Source of the DNA: Cloeon dipterum | Lineage: Eukaryota; Arthropoda; Insecta; Ephemeroptera; Baetidae | Direction of reading: 5' to 3' | DNA length: 64,000 nucleotides | Assembly: GCF_949628265.1 (NCBI RefSeq) | Contig: NC_088789.1 | Location: 25,723,883 to 25,787,882, forward strand | Shown here: positions 23,190 to 36,000 of the stretch, one piece after another | Position numbering within the stretch: the first letter of the stretch is position 1 | How the letters are laid out: each line of letters opens with the position of its first letter | Notes under the pieces: model-generated | What the model saw: the letters and a program-made list of their open reading frames with translations, nothing else | Told to the model about the DNA's origin: nothing | Databases searched by the model: none | Made by a program: the position numbers and the translations under genes

Positions 23190-23490
23190 AGGGATTTGCT
23201 TTTGTTCCTCAAAATTCGCACACCATTGTGTAGATCGTTAACGAGAAGAATCAAAATCAAGCTGTGAAAAATCATTGACGAAACCATTTAATTTTACGAG
23301 ATAATCTGAAATTTAACAGTTCCTCAGTCCTAATTTCAAAATTGAAAATTGTAGAGATAAACTGTTGCTAAATTTCATAAACGATCAAACTCAATAACTG
23401 CTTTCTATGGTCAACAATGCAAAAAGTTCTTGATTGTTGGCCTGTAAAGCTCTACTACTTGTAACAATAATGATTTTTCTGGATTCTTTT
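23190..23490 (+). repeat. Dispersed AT-rich repeat, copy 1
   Basis: Similar to 26035-26295 on the same strand and to 48309-48565 on the opposite strand. Shared landmarks include CGCACACCATTG, AAACCATTTAATTTT, ATTTAAC followed by GTTCCT, GAGATAAACTGTTGCTAAAT and TTGGCC followed by TAAAGCTC. It has no coding potential; the family is unidentified. Confidence 0.6.
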
Positions 23491-26034
23491 ATTGGCAATT
23501 AAAAATAATGGCCCTGCAAAATTAAGTCTAGACCAGCTGTAGGCCAGTTTTATTTTAAATCTGTTACATAATTCTTAAAAATTTGTAAAAATATTCAATC
23601 TGTTCTGCTCTTTTGGCTGTATATAAATTCAAACCTCTTCCTTTTCGGTCCAATAAATTTACTCTTATCTGTGATACAGCCATTTTCCAAATTTCCATGA
23701 GAAAACTGGTTAAAGATCTAATTAAAATAATTCAGAAATCTGGATCCAATATTTATTTTAATTATTTCAAAATTTAAATTGTCCTTGTAACATTTCAGAT
23801 ATCACGCTTGCATCTTGGATTCATAAATTATTTTGGTACTAACCCTAAAACCGAGTTGCATTTTCCTCTTTTCTTTATATATTTATTTTTACATTTTGTT
23901 GTTGGGTGTTTTTTTTTTAATCTGTTAACTTATCAACGTGTAGCGCACGATTATTTCTTTTGCTGATTTGAAGCAGGGCGTACAGGAAGCAAGACATTTT
24001 ATCGTGACTTTGATATGAAAAGCATATGCACCAGAAAAACGCCGGCCGCGGCAGCAGATTTCGTTGCTCCTAGAGCACAACTTTTATCTTTGCCTCCAGA
24101 GAGAAAAAAACTTGTCAATTGACCACATGTGTGTTTATCGGCCTGCGTTATTTATTGCCTGCTCGAATTGACCGTATAATATACCAGTTTAATGTATAAA
24201 AAAGAACAAATTCAAGTGAATTTTGGCTGTTAAATTATACGACCAACTCACACTCTGTTCCTTTTCCTATAAAAGCTATTTTAATTTTGATCAGACGCGA
24301 CATTAACAAAATAAAATTTTGCCCTTTTATCCTCGTTGCGGTCAAAATTTTTAATTTCCTCTTCATTACTGCCACCATATTTCATATGAAAATTTATATT
24401 GTCGAGTACTTATATACAAGAATTATTTTCAAATTTTAAACCATCATCCCTTTCCTGAAAAAAATCAGGTGTGGATCAAATATTTTTACCTAAAAAGTCT
24501 ATCGTAGAGGTAACAATACAAAAACTTGAAAATTTGGATATCTCTCAGCTTATAGGGTATTTTTAGAAATATAGGAAACAGTCGTGCATAGTCAAAGCTT
24601 TCGTTTTCCATGAAAGTCAAACATGCGCATTTCCTTTGTTTTATTCATGGGGTGTAATTAGCCACCCTTTTGGGAAAGTCGCGCACTAAGGTGACGCACT
24701 TGAGCAGGCTCATTAATATTTTGCGTATATTTGTATAGTCTCGCAAATGCGCAGGGCGGAAAGGAAGCGCCTGTGTCTATTTATTTGCTAAAGAGGATAT
24801 CCCTTGAATAATTAAATCGCCTGAAACACTCTCTTATCAGAATAACAGCAAATTAATTTGTTTTTAGTTGCTTTATTTTTCGAGCTGTGGGTAATTTTAC
24901 GGGCAGAGGAAGGCATCAAGGGTTTTGGTTTGGGTTTAAAACTTTTGTATTTTGTTTCTGGCCACTCAAAGAGAAAAAAAATAAATTAGTATGTGAAATT
25001 CAACAAACCGTAAACGCAAATTTTCCAGTTTCAGTTAAAAAAGTAAGATTTTTTTGTGATCTGAAATCAGGTTCAAATTGAATTTAAGAACTTTCCGTAT
25101 ACACGCAGATTTAAAATTTAATAATAGCAAATAACCTCTTAAGACCGATCTATATTTTTACAATTTATTCATCAGAATATTTACACTTTGACTGATTTTT
25201 TCGTGGAATTTTCACATCAAAATAACCAGGAATCCCCTGATCATTCAACTAACAACCTTTAACATGGTAAATGTCGTTAATATCAACTCAAAATTAAGTC
25301 AAAATCTTCGGCGTGAACACTGTATTAACTGTCAAATTTTGAGGAGGTTTTAATCTGCATCAGTTCAGGAAAAATGATATTTTGCTGTCGCATCGGCAAC
25401 GTTCATTTGAAAAAGAAAACTTCAAAAATAGAATTTATGCCTTGAATTTGACCTTTTTGCTGAATTCAATTCTTAACCACAGAGGAAACACATTTCAGCC
25501 ACCTTTTCCTTCATTTATGCATTTTAAATTCACTACTAAAAAACATTTCGATGTGGGTTAACCACGTAACCTAATGCCACGTAAATTATGTTTCTCCCTT
25601 ACACATTTTTCCTCTAAAGCAACTGCATTTCAGATAAACGAATATTTTATGAGAGTGCCATTAAACCTGCTATCAATTCTTAGAATTACATGAAATATAA
25701 TTCGAAAGTTGAGAGTATGGTTGAAATATTGTAAATTTCGAGCTGAAATTTAAAAGACCCCGGGGCTATAAAACCACAATAAGCTCCTGCTGCACTACTT
25801 GAAAGATAACAAAACAAAGCCACAGACTTTGCGACCTTGTCCTTACGGTGGCGCAGATTTCTGCTTTCAATAAAACGCAACACTGTTGCTGCGGCGAGTT
25901 GCTATCTTTGTAAAATTGAAAACTGTTGCTGGAAAGCTATAAAGAAATTTTGTGTAAAAATTCTCTTTACCAGTACTTGAAATAATAACTTAAAATGAGG
26001 AAAAAGCTAAAAAATTATGTTCAAATTTTTGAAA

Positions 26035-26295
26035 GGAAATCGGCCCAAACACGTTTTCATGCTAATACTTATTTAAATCATTATTTGATAGATCGCGATG
26101 AGAAATGAAGCGAAAAAATCGTTAATTTTGCGATTATTTCGGCAAAATCTGAAATTTAATTATTCCTTGGTCCTAATTTTATTATTGCGCATTTAGAGAT
26201 GAACTTGTTGCTACATTTCACAAAGAACTACTTGCTACAGTCAAAAAAGCAAAATTTTCCTAACTGTCCGCCTGTAAAGCTCTTATATAATAATT
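26035..26295 (+). repeat. Dispersed AT-rich repeat, copy 2
   Basis: Diverged copy of the repeat at 23190-23490. Recognised by CTGAAATTTAAT, GGTCCTAATTTTATTATTGC, GAGATGAACTTGTTGCTACAT and GCCTGTAAAGCTCT. Confidence 0.5.
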
Positions 26296-26449
26296 TTCCT
26301 GCGTGCATGCTTATCCAATCGATATTTTGTCACGTGTTTCAGTTGTACATCACATTGATACAGGAATTTCGTGTTTTTTCCTTTCTCAGCAAAACAAAAT
26401 CAAGTGGAGCTGTATGCACCCATTTCAGCAGCTAAAAAATATATCAGTG

Positions 26450-27060
26450 TGTTCCTGGGGCGGCGGTGTGTTCATCTGCGCGGTAGGCTTCCAAGGAGAG
26501 CCGCCGCCAAGGCCAGCCGCATTAATTCTGTTTGTATTTTACTCAGTCAGTTCGATCGCAGAGTGGAAAACACGCAAACACGGCCATTATCGACTTGTCC
26601 ACGAAATCCGAAATTCCGTGGGTGAAACTGCAGCCTTTATTTAGTATTGACAATGCTTCCCGGGCGCCTTGACCCGAAATCGGGGACGCGGCGAATGAAA
26701 AAAAAAATGAATCCGGTGGGCTCCATTTGTGACGTCATTAGGCGTCAGTGTTCTCCGTCTGCTTTCTCGACTGTAAAATTGGCCGTGACTCACACCGCTC
26801 ACATAGACACGTCACTGATTGCGTCATTGTTCGAGAAGCGAGAAGCGCACAGATAGATCTCTCATGCCTCTCGCGGTAGCCGCGCGCGGTCGGTATCACC
26901 TGAGAGCAACAAGCGAGAGATCGAGCTAAAAGTCGTCGGAATCTGGACACGCACCGCCGACCGCACCTGCTGCCCCCTAATAATTGTTGCAGGTGCAAGG
27001 TGCTCGTGTCTGAATAATTGCATTGTTCTCGCAGCATTCAGAGACCTCCTGCGCAAAAAC
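26450..27060. promoter_or_regulatory. GC-rich segment with CRE and AP-1-like sites
   Basis: TGACGTCA at 26730-26737, then TGACTCA (about 26785), CACGTCACTGA (about 26809) and TTGCGTCATTG (about 26819) fall within 100 bp. The composition contrasts with the AT-rich flanks. It could be an enhancer or an unannotated promoter; overlapping open frames on both strands have no domain support. Confidence 0.35.
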
Positions 27061-28340
27061 AGCTATGGTTACCAAATCCTATAAAATTGCTAAAATCTCT
27101 GTTTTATTCTGCTAATAAATTTTAATTTAAAAATTTGAAAGAAAATGAAAAAAATACTGATATTAATCCAAATGGAGGGTAGACAAATGACCGTAAGATT
27201 TAAAGAGCATTTAATTAAATCCAAAAAACTCAATTAATAGATTTTATTTCCAGATATTATAGTTTTATAAAATGCCAAAAATATATTATGAAGACTAATA
27301 ACATGACAAAAAAAAATTAATAATATTTGATAATTTGTCTAGCTGGCAAGTGGCAACCCTCGCGTGGCGCTTCGGCGCTCGCTTTGCCGCCGTCTGCCGC
27401 CACCGCACGTGTGTGGCATGCCATTATTATTTTTTTGCGCAACAGGTGCGCGGCTTTATCTTATTTTTAACGGGTTGAGGAAAGTGTGCGAGAAAAAAAC
27501 AAAAGGTGACCAGAGATGAGTCGATTGTATTCTCTCCCGCCTGGGAAAAAGAATTCGGCGGAACGGAAGCAATGTGCAAAATGAACACAATGCGAAAGAT
27601 GCTTGTGCAGCTTTGCTAATTTCTGGCTGTTCAAATTGTTTGACTCGTGAATCATCCTAAGCAGATGACCAGACGCGGGAGACATATCAGAGCAAACATA
27701 TTTTTTATTTGATAAGTACCTACATTATGCTGACAATGAGTCACTATGCCCTACAATTTATTATATTTGAGTATGATTATAACTATTTTTAAATTAGAAA
27801 AATTCCCAAGATGTTAGTGGAAATTTCCATTCATTCAAGGCGCAAATTCCCACAACTTCACGCACGATCTGGTAAAGCACCAATTTGAATAGACTCAATA
27901 TACTTTTAGATGGGATATTTATGTTATAGACATAATTAATTTGAATTAATTTATCCCAAAAATTTAAAATCGGATGTATACCATGATATTTATCAAAATT
28001 TGATGGAGTTGTTTTAATGTTCATTTAAATCTTGCAAGATAATATTAATTTACCTATCCAATTTCCCTGAAGATAGATATTCCACTTTATTGTTGGACTT
28101 TACAAAAATGCTACTTAACCAGCATCCCTATAATTTTGCGACAGAGTAGAATTAGCAATTTAAATGATTAGATATGAGCCTATTCTTAAGTGTTGTACGT
28201 CAATGAAAATCCGAGATAACAGAAAATAGAGCTGGAACTGTTAAAAATCCACATTCCTGTTAGTTAACAAAAGTCAGCGGAATTATTTCGAGTAAAATCA
28301 GACACAAGAGGTTTTTAAACATACTCCTTTTTGGCGTAAC

Positions 28341-28346
28341 TTTATT
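28341..28346 (-). terminator. Poly(A) signal of NAT10
   Basis: TTTATT on the plus strand reads AATAAA on the minus strand, 15 bp past the NAT10 stop codon. The 3' UTR is therefore very short. Confidence 0.6.
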
Positions 28347-28360
28347 AGCTAAAATAAAAA

Positions 28361-31300
28361 TTATTTTTTGACAGATTTCTTCTTTTTCTTTTTCTGTGGC
28401 AACTCAGCCGCTTTGTCGAGAAGTGTGTTTTTAGATTCTTCAACAGCACGCTTCAGTCCACTGAAATTTGCATTGTTTTAGTGATAGCAAGGAATTAACT
28501 TATTAACCTTTTTACCTTTTAATTGAAATCATGCTTTTGGTGGAGTTACTAGAAAGAATTTTGCTCCAATCGTCCTCCGATCCTTTGATAGCGTACTGGG
28601 CCAAGTTCTCCTTCTTTAAAAGCTCAAGCTCTATCTTCTGCTTGGCTTTGAGATCCTGATAATTAACAAAAACACAAGCATGAGACATCTACCTGCGCTG
28701 AAAAACAATAATATTACCTTAGCAACTTCATCCAGTTCCTGTTCAAGAGTTTGCTCAGTTGGACGAAGCTGGGTCGAACCATTACTCTTGGGAATGGGCA
28801 CAAGCTGGGCTTCAGTCGACTTCTCCACAATTCCCCTGAGGTGGGCGAGGGCTTTCCTAATGGTGCGGTTAAACAGACCAAGCAACTGAGAAGGCATGAC
28901 ATCCAGCTCCTCAGAAATTTCATTGATGGTTCTGTGCTGCAGGCCAACGCCCAACAGGATCGCCTGTGATATAGGGAAAAAAAAGATATTTGGGTTTATT
29001 TTAAATTTAATTTTGCTGGGGAAAAGGATGGTAGTTAAATTATCTTGTATAATTGAACATAATCAAAGAAATATGAAACTCATGCTGATAATAATGTGTT
29101 TACATAATTAATTTAGAGGTCTCTTAGAAAAAATTATTACCGCTTGCACAGCCGAAATGTGCGTGTCGCCCAAGTGCTTCTGAAAGTGTAGCTTTGCAAG
29201 GGTTGGCATCAGGTCCATGATGAGGTGGTAATCGACCAGGTTGTTGCAGTACTTTTCCAGTCTCTGCAGGTCGTACTGGGTGAAGTGAACGTCCAGTTCA
29301 GCAGCCGACATTTCTGTTGAAATTAAAACGTCAATCAATGTATACATTTTAATCATTTTCACTCACGTCTATAATCGTCTTTCCACATTTTGTTCTGCAA
29401 GACGCTCAGGGCGAAAGAGGGTGAGAACGTTCTGAACTGGTAGCCAAGGAGCGAGATGAAGCGGCGCCTGAAATCTACCCAGAACTCTCTCAGCCAAGTG
29501 GTCTCCCTTCCATTTTGGTCGTCCAGCACGCTCAGCATGATGCACGAATGCTCTCCAGTCAATTCATTAGCAGTTTGCCTGTTAATTCAGTTCAAGGATG
29601 TTTCGAGAAGGGAATGAGAGACTTTACCTGATGTAGACAGGCACGAAATGCGACTTTTTCCAGAACTTAAGGAGTTCCTGTGTTAAACCAAAGGACACTC
29701 CGATGTAGTCCAGTTTCTCAGCAGGGCGCTCACTCAGCTTTAGCATCAAAGGAGGATGGCTCTTGCGCGGCTCTGTCGAAGAAAATGTTTGTTTATGATA
29801 TTGTAACTAGACCAGTTGCAGGAAATAGGAAAATGAAATCTACAAAGGGAATGACATTTTTATATTTCAATTATTGACAGTCCAACCTTGGAAAAATTGG
29901 TCATTCAAACAAGACTATCAGGAGACTTTATTTTTCTGAATAAAATAATCAACTCACCAATGACTTCATCAAGCAGTCCAACGCTCTCTGAATCCACCGA
30001 GACGATGGCCTCCGCCGGCCGGCTCTTTTCGTCAATGGCTGGGATTTGAAGGCTGTAGTACTGCTTGAGAATCTCAATCGCCCTTGAGCCATAACCCATT
30101 CCCTGGTATTCGGGATTGGTGGCGATACGCACGATCCTGGCACCGCTGAGGCAGGGGAAGTCCTGGTCCTTGAACTGGTCCGCAATATTCCAAGGAATCA
30201 GATCTCCAGAAGCCTTCTTGCCTCTTTGCATTCCGCTGGCGACGGTCTCCTTGGACAGATTTCCCTCGAGGCATACTTGAACTACCACCAGGACCTCAGG
30301 AAGTGACGTCTGGTTGGGGTCCACAGGGCCCAACAGGCAGAAGAGGTGGTGAGCAGGCGCGTCCGACATCAGCTGAAGGTCATTTGGCGTGTTTTTGTAG
30401 TGCGAGGCTACATACAATGCCATGATTCTGTGCAGGAACGCTTCAGACGCTTTGTGGTAGCAGAACAGAGTGTCTCTGTGTAGAATAAGATATAATTAAA
30501 AATAAAAAAACATAACAAAGCTTACAAGGAAACTCTTTCTTATCAATTTTTATGAATGCTAACCTGTTGATGTAGTAGAGCTCGCAGCTGTCAGGTGGAG
30601 GGCAGCCAGACAAGACAGGTGTCACAGAGGTCACGTCCAGGCAAAGCAGATCAGTCAGCCACTTCTCCACTACATCGCCAGGCTTGTAACGGATGGACTC
30701 ATTCAGCACGACTTCATGCAACGCCCGGTTTGTGGTAGCTGAACTAGATTTTTGCTTGTTGGAGTTCTCGCCAATAGAACAGGTCTGAACCCTGAGCTGC
30801 TTCAACAGTTTCAAGGACAGAGATCGGCCTGTTCCTTCATATCTAAATAAATACAGAAATTCCAAAATCAGAAATTGAATGATTGGTAGATAACACCATT
30901 TTCAAGATTTTAAGGACAAGAAAATGATTTTCTACAAGGTCTGCAAGATTTTATAGACACCATAGTAAAAATTTATGTAAGAGAATAATATCAAGAGTGC
31001 TGATTTTAAATTAACAGCATTATTTTATTCTCTCTGCATTCATAGAAACATTTTCTCATTCCATATTAAGATCGATTTTCCTTCCTATTTAATAATTACA
31101 CTTTGTAAAAAGTTAGATTTGTGTATTTACTCACCCATTGATTGTGGAAGAGAGGAAAACCAAGTAAGGGCCCAACAAACTCTTGACGTAAGGCAGAGGA
31201 ATTGCAGCAGCCTCATCAATGACCAACAGCTCCGCTTGTCCCAGTTTTTGGGCGTCAGTGGGGTGAATGTACTGAATGGTTTGTCTGTGGTCCCTGAAAA

Positions 31301-32659
31301 TGTTCACTCGCACCACAGCCTTGTTGAATTCTGGATTGGAAGACTGCACCAGGTCATAGTCCAAATGCTCCTGGTACTCCAACGCATCCAGACCTGGTGA
31401 GAAAAATTGTATTCATTATTTAAACATTTTATAAGACAAATCATTACCTTTAAAAACGAACTCGAACAAAGTCTTCAAGTTTTCAGGACTGGGACTCGTG
31501 ACAAAAATATTGGAATAGCCAAAACCGATGGCGCCTGCGATGGCCAGTCCGAGAGCAGCAGATTTTCCTCTTCCTCTGGCCGCAGTTAGAGAGACAGTCG
31601 AGCGCAGCGACTTTTCTGAAATAGCCTCGATAAACTTGAGGAGGGCCCTGGCTTGGTCCAGAGTTTGGCAGATGTTGGCCAGCGCGCCCACTGGCTGCGT
31701 GTCTTGCAGACTCTCTTTCAGGCCAAGCAGCTCTGTTTCCCCCTCAGGAATGCCAACCTCTCCCACTGGCTCCAGGTTGAGGACGTGTGAAGACAAAGGA
31801 AGGACACTCAACTGGTCATCGACGACCAGACATCTCGAGTTTGAGGAGAGAGACAGGAGAAATCTGAGAGGTAGACGATATTAGTTAAATGAGCAGTAAG
31901 TGCGATTAGGGAAAAATTGCCTTTCATTAAAGCGTCCGACAATATTTTGATGCGCTTCTGTTCTGAATCTCTCGTGGACGTCCATGCTCATGGTGTACAG
32001 CTGCTTCAGAGAGTCCACAGATTTCAAGAGAAGAATCACCAGTCCTCCTCCTTCGACTGTTTCAACCGTTCTTGCTAGGAGGTTCGGAGTCATGGCTTCA
32101 AAATCCTGCGTAATCATCATTTATTAAAGCGTATGCACGCGTAAATCAATCCTCATACCTGAAGAATGCACATGCCGAATGTTTGGCCGAGAATTTTGTG
32201 AGTGTCCTTGTAGTAGCAATATCTAATTTCAGTGGACGAAATGAACAGCTCGAAAGGGTCATCTTCATTGACATCCAGTTTCCCCGCTTTTATTTTCTTT
32301 TGAAGCTGTTTCATCCTTTTCTTTCGATTGCTATAGAAATTTTCCAGTAAAAATATGGATTTTTTTCAATTTTTGTCTATAAGCAAAAACACAAACCTGC
32401 TGAATCCAAGCTCTTTTTTGTAGCACCACAACACATTGGGTCTCGCTTTGATTGCCGCTTTGGACAGCATGTGATGTAGAATGATCACCTGAAGACGAAT
32501 CATTACGTATGAAGACTAATTTAATTTTATTTTGTTAATTATGATACACACCTGATCTCGTCCCTTGTCTCCAACAATGGCAAACATTGTCCTGTGACCG
32601 AGTTTGACTCCATTTTCAATTAATAGTCGGATTCTGTTGTCGATTTTCTTGCGAACCAT
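28361..32659 (-). CDS. NAT10: NAT10 / Kre33, RNA cytidine acetyltransferase
   Basis: Fourteen coding exons: 32659-32552, 32488-32397, 32330-32159, 32105-31921, 31863-31448, 31393-31135, 30842-30564, 30475-29958, 29772-29628, 29578-29367, 29313-29141, 28963-28718, 28655-28516 and 28460-28361. Total 3045 nt, 1014 aa; the human protein is about 1025. It makes N4-acetylcytidine in 18S rRNA and tRNA and is an ATP-dependent ribosome-biogenesis factor in the nucleolus. Visible parts: the N-terminal DUF1726/TmcA module (LCCYKKELGFSS-like context at WCYKKELGFSS), a P-loop TAARGRGKSAALGLA (about 279-293), a Walker B-like LLVIDEAAAIP (about 380), and the GNAT acetyl-CoA loop NPEYQGMGYGSRA (about 624-636). 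The C-terminus is a lysine-rich nucleolar-type tail. Thirteen introns are short; one is GC-AG. The start MVRKKIDNRIR aligns with the family start. Confidence 0.97.
31864..31920 (-). other. 57-bp GC-AG intron of NAT10
   Basis: The exon ends GAAAG, followed by GCAATTTTT; the acceptor is CCTCTCAG. Splicing restores the family-typical GRFNERF reading, and the summed exon length is divisible by three only with this intron removed. No GT is available at the donor position. Confidence 0.85.
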
Positions 32660-33056
32660 ATTCAGGCTGATGAGGCGATAGAATTTTCGACCTTCTAGAA
32701 TGAATTTCCTTCTCAAAACACTAATAAGAGATTGATCGACTCGAAACGAAAACAAAAACACGTGTGTGTGTTACCGCTAACCGTCTGCCGTCGCTATAAC
32801 CGGTTAGAAGAGCTCCAGGTCAGCTGATTTCTTCATGATAAGGTGCATCTCGTTGCGAAAAATAACCGGTAAAATTAAATTATAACCGGTTCTAACCGGC
32901 TTTTGTTGATACATTTTGCGCTTAACTTGGCGGACCTTCCGGCCATGTGGTTTAGAATCTAAACGGTCAAGTAGCCGCGCTTTATGGAACATCGTGAAAT
33001 TTTATGAATTTTTGTTTTTCCCACCCTCTTAAACTGCGACTATTAGGTTCGTGAGA
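32660..33056. promoter_or_regulatory. Divergent promoter between NAT10 and the SPKK-repeat gene
   Basis: 397 bp separate the two start codons. The segment holds AACCGGTT at 32798-32805, AACCGGTA at 32864-32871, AACCGGTT at 32884-32891 and AACCGGC at 32894-32900. AACCGGTT is the consensus of Grainyhead/CP2-type factors. No TATA box is obvious. A 62-codon frame (32992-32804, minus) is also contained here and is treated under findings. Confidence 0.55.
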
Positions 33057-36000
33057 ATGAGTGGAAGCCCCAGAAAACCAGTGTCGACACGACGATCGGC
33101 AAGAAGTTCAAGCAGTCTTGATGCTGATTTCAAGCGTGGGTTTTTGAAATTATATAACATTTTTTTTATATCTAATAATCAAATTCCCATTTTCCTCCCG
33201 CAGCAAACATAGCTGTTCACGTGGTTCATACTCCAGTAAAGAAAATAATGTCAGAAAACCAGGCACCTCCCAGTCCTGCTTACTCCACCAGGTCCAGGTT
33301 GAAAATAGAAGAACCTGTCCACATGCTGTCCGAAAAGATAGACACAATTGAACGGACGAGGCGGTACTCTGCGAGAAGGTCCACAGCTGGAAAGGTTCGG
33401 GCTTACTTTAAAATAGATTTGTGAGTTTCTAACCAGAGAAAATCATTTCAGGACGAGGATTCAAACTCTGAATTTGGTGAAGATGTCTCTTCTCAGAAGT
33501 CCGAGGTTTTTTACAACAACGCTTTGTGATCGCTTTGAATTTACTCAATATATTCCATGCTTACAGCCATCATCACGAAGCCCGAGGAAATCCCTCAGAA
33601 AGGCATCTTTTGTTCGTGGAAATATTCATAAAATTTTAGAAGAGTCGAGTGCTTCAGATACCAGTGGAGATGAATCCACAGATTTCAAGATGAAGCAAAA
33701 GGTGAAGGTAAATAAAAATTGGTTTTGTCTGTAAGTATTGTCTTATGGAATTCTTTCATTTTAGAAATTTATCAAAAAGGAGAACTCAGACATTGATGAC
33801 TTCTTTTCGGCTGAGGTAAGGCTATTTCGACCAATTTAAAACTATTCATGACATCATTATTTCTCATTCAGGATAGATCAAGTGCTTCCAGCAACAAAGG
33901 CACTGAGGTAAGCTTGAACTTGACATTGCTGTAAACTAAGATCCGTGTCGTGTTATTCAAAAGAATCAGATTTCATTATTACGCAGAGCTCTCTGGAGCA
34001 AATCGAGACGGGTCTTATAAAGTTGCTCTGCTCGCAGACATTAAATCATTATGTTGGAGAGGATGTAGCGCCTAACGTTGGATTTTTCCTTGTTTCAGGC
34101 CGCCTCTGATTTTGAGGCAGATGTCAAAGACAGCAAGAGGGATGACAAAAAGCTGTCAGAGGAACCAAAAGTTTTGCTAGAGAAAATGACGGTGAGTTTA
34201 ATAGATTGACGATAACTAACTATTCTTACAAGGAAGTCCCGCCCACATACCAACCGGAATTAAAAGTATATTTTTAGCATTTTTGCACCATGCATAATGT
34301 AGCCTTTTATGAAATCAGATAAGAAAAATACCAACTATCTATCATCACAGAATGTTAATATCTAGTATGACGTTCCAAGCGGATTTCCATCAAAGAAAAA
34401 TGGATATTTTCGTCCAATCATTGTGAAATTTGGTATGCAGACTCTGAGAATCTTCTTGACTAGACAAATCGATCCATTGTGTAATTTAGACTAAATTTTA
34501 TGATTTTCTCCCAGATTTCACTGGCTAGTAGTGATGATCCTGCTTCAAAGCAGGATTTTTTAACACTATAAATTTATACTAAATGCAGTATCTTCTACAA
34601 TTATTTTAACTTACCTTTTGGGTTTTAAGGGTTAGAGGTAGAGGTCTCAATTTTTAAACTGAAGGTGGCTGGCGGGATGGCCAAACCGATATTTTTTGCC
34701 CGGTGCGCCATTTTCACCGGTGGCTGGCGTGGCTAACAATATTTTAAACGTGAAGTTAAATAGTGCTTAACAGTTCGTAGAGCCAGAAGACATTTTTTCC
34801 TGCACATTTTAATTTAGACTCTTTTCCACCGGTGGCTTGCGTGACTGGCCGAGACCACTAGTTAGGGGTCATTTTGAACTTATTTTTATAAGTTTTACCC
34901 TTTCCCCCCTTTTCAAAACATTGGATGGTACATGGACAGTTATTTTACTTAAAAATTAAAATTTGTAAGCTTGCATTATGGGGACCGCCGTGCAGAGTAC
35001 GTACCTGCACGGCTGGTCACCTTTGCTGCGCCCTCGTCGCTGCAGCAGGTGTCACACGCAATTACCCTGCAGCGGTCGAGCAGACACGAGTGCATCCCTT
35101 AATTCTCTCGGAGCAAGCTCAGACTTGAGTTGTTGCATGCTTGTGATTTGTTAATCTGTGAGCAAGGTTGCTTTGAGCGCGTGTATATTTAACACAAACT
35201 AATTGAACCCGGACTCGGGGTGAGCAATTTTATCTGGTTCTCTATTTTTGATTTATTACAAACTATTATTCATTACCAATGAGAATTTTATCTACTAGTT
35301 AAGAAATATTTTTTTCATGCAATTAATGTTATTCAAGTTATTTATATAAAATGTGTATTCCTGGCTCTACTAAAGTCCAATGAGATTTTTTAAAATAATC
35401 TAACTACAAAATTATTGACAATATATTTATTTCATCCTGATATTATGTTTCAGCTGTTGGAGGAAAAGTTGGAAACCTCTCCAGTGAAGCGAACGAGGAT
35501 ATCTTCCATCTTATCTGAAAGTTCAGATGACCTGTCAGACAACTGCCAAGAAAATGGACACAGCAAATTGAATGTGTCTAAAACAGAGAAGGTATCTCCC
35601 AAGAAAGCGTTATCAGTGAGTGAGGAGAATGAGGAGGAAGAGAAACCTAGGAGGTCTCTGAGGAATGCGTCTGCACCCAAAAATTTTGGGACTGAAGCAA
35701 TGGAAGTGATTGAGGAAGCTGAATCAAGTTTTGAAGAAGCAAAACTCCAGGTATCTCCTGAGAAAAAGATGAAGGAGAGTCCCAGAAAGGTGTCTGTAGC
35801 AAAAGAAATTGAAGTGGAACAAGAAGTCGAGGAGGTAGAACCTCTGCGGCCTGAGGCGAGCCCCACAAAAGAGCCGGTTTTGTGTATTACTGAAGATGGA
35901 TTTGAGTCAGCGCTATTTCGAGATTACTCAGATTTGACCGAATGCATGGAGAGAACTGAACGTTATTATTTGTCTCGAAGTGTGTTATCGCCCAGGAAGG

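Larger units (their letters stand above)
22870..28320. other. Gene-poor region between the ETS gene and NAT10
   Basis: About 5.4 kb, mostly AT-rich. Two repeat copies (23190-23490 and 26035-26295) and a GC-rich segment rich in CRE/AP-1-like motifs (26450-27060) are recorded separately. A second GC-rich patch lies at 27340-27460. No exon with splice support was found on either strand. Confidence 0.5.
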
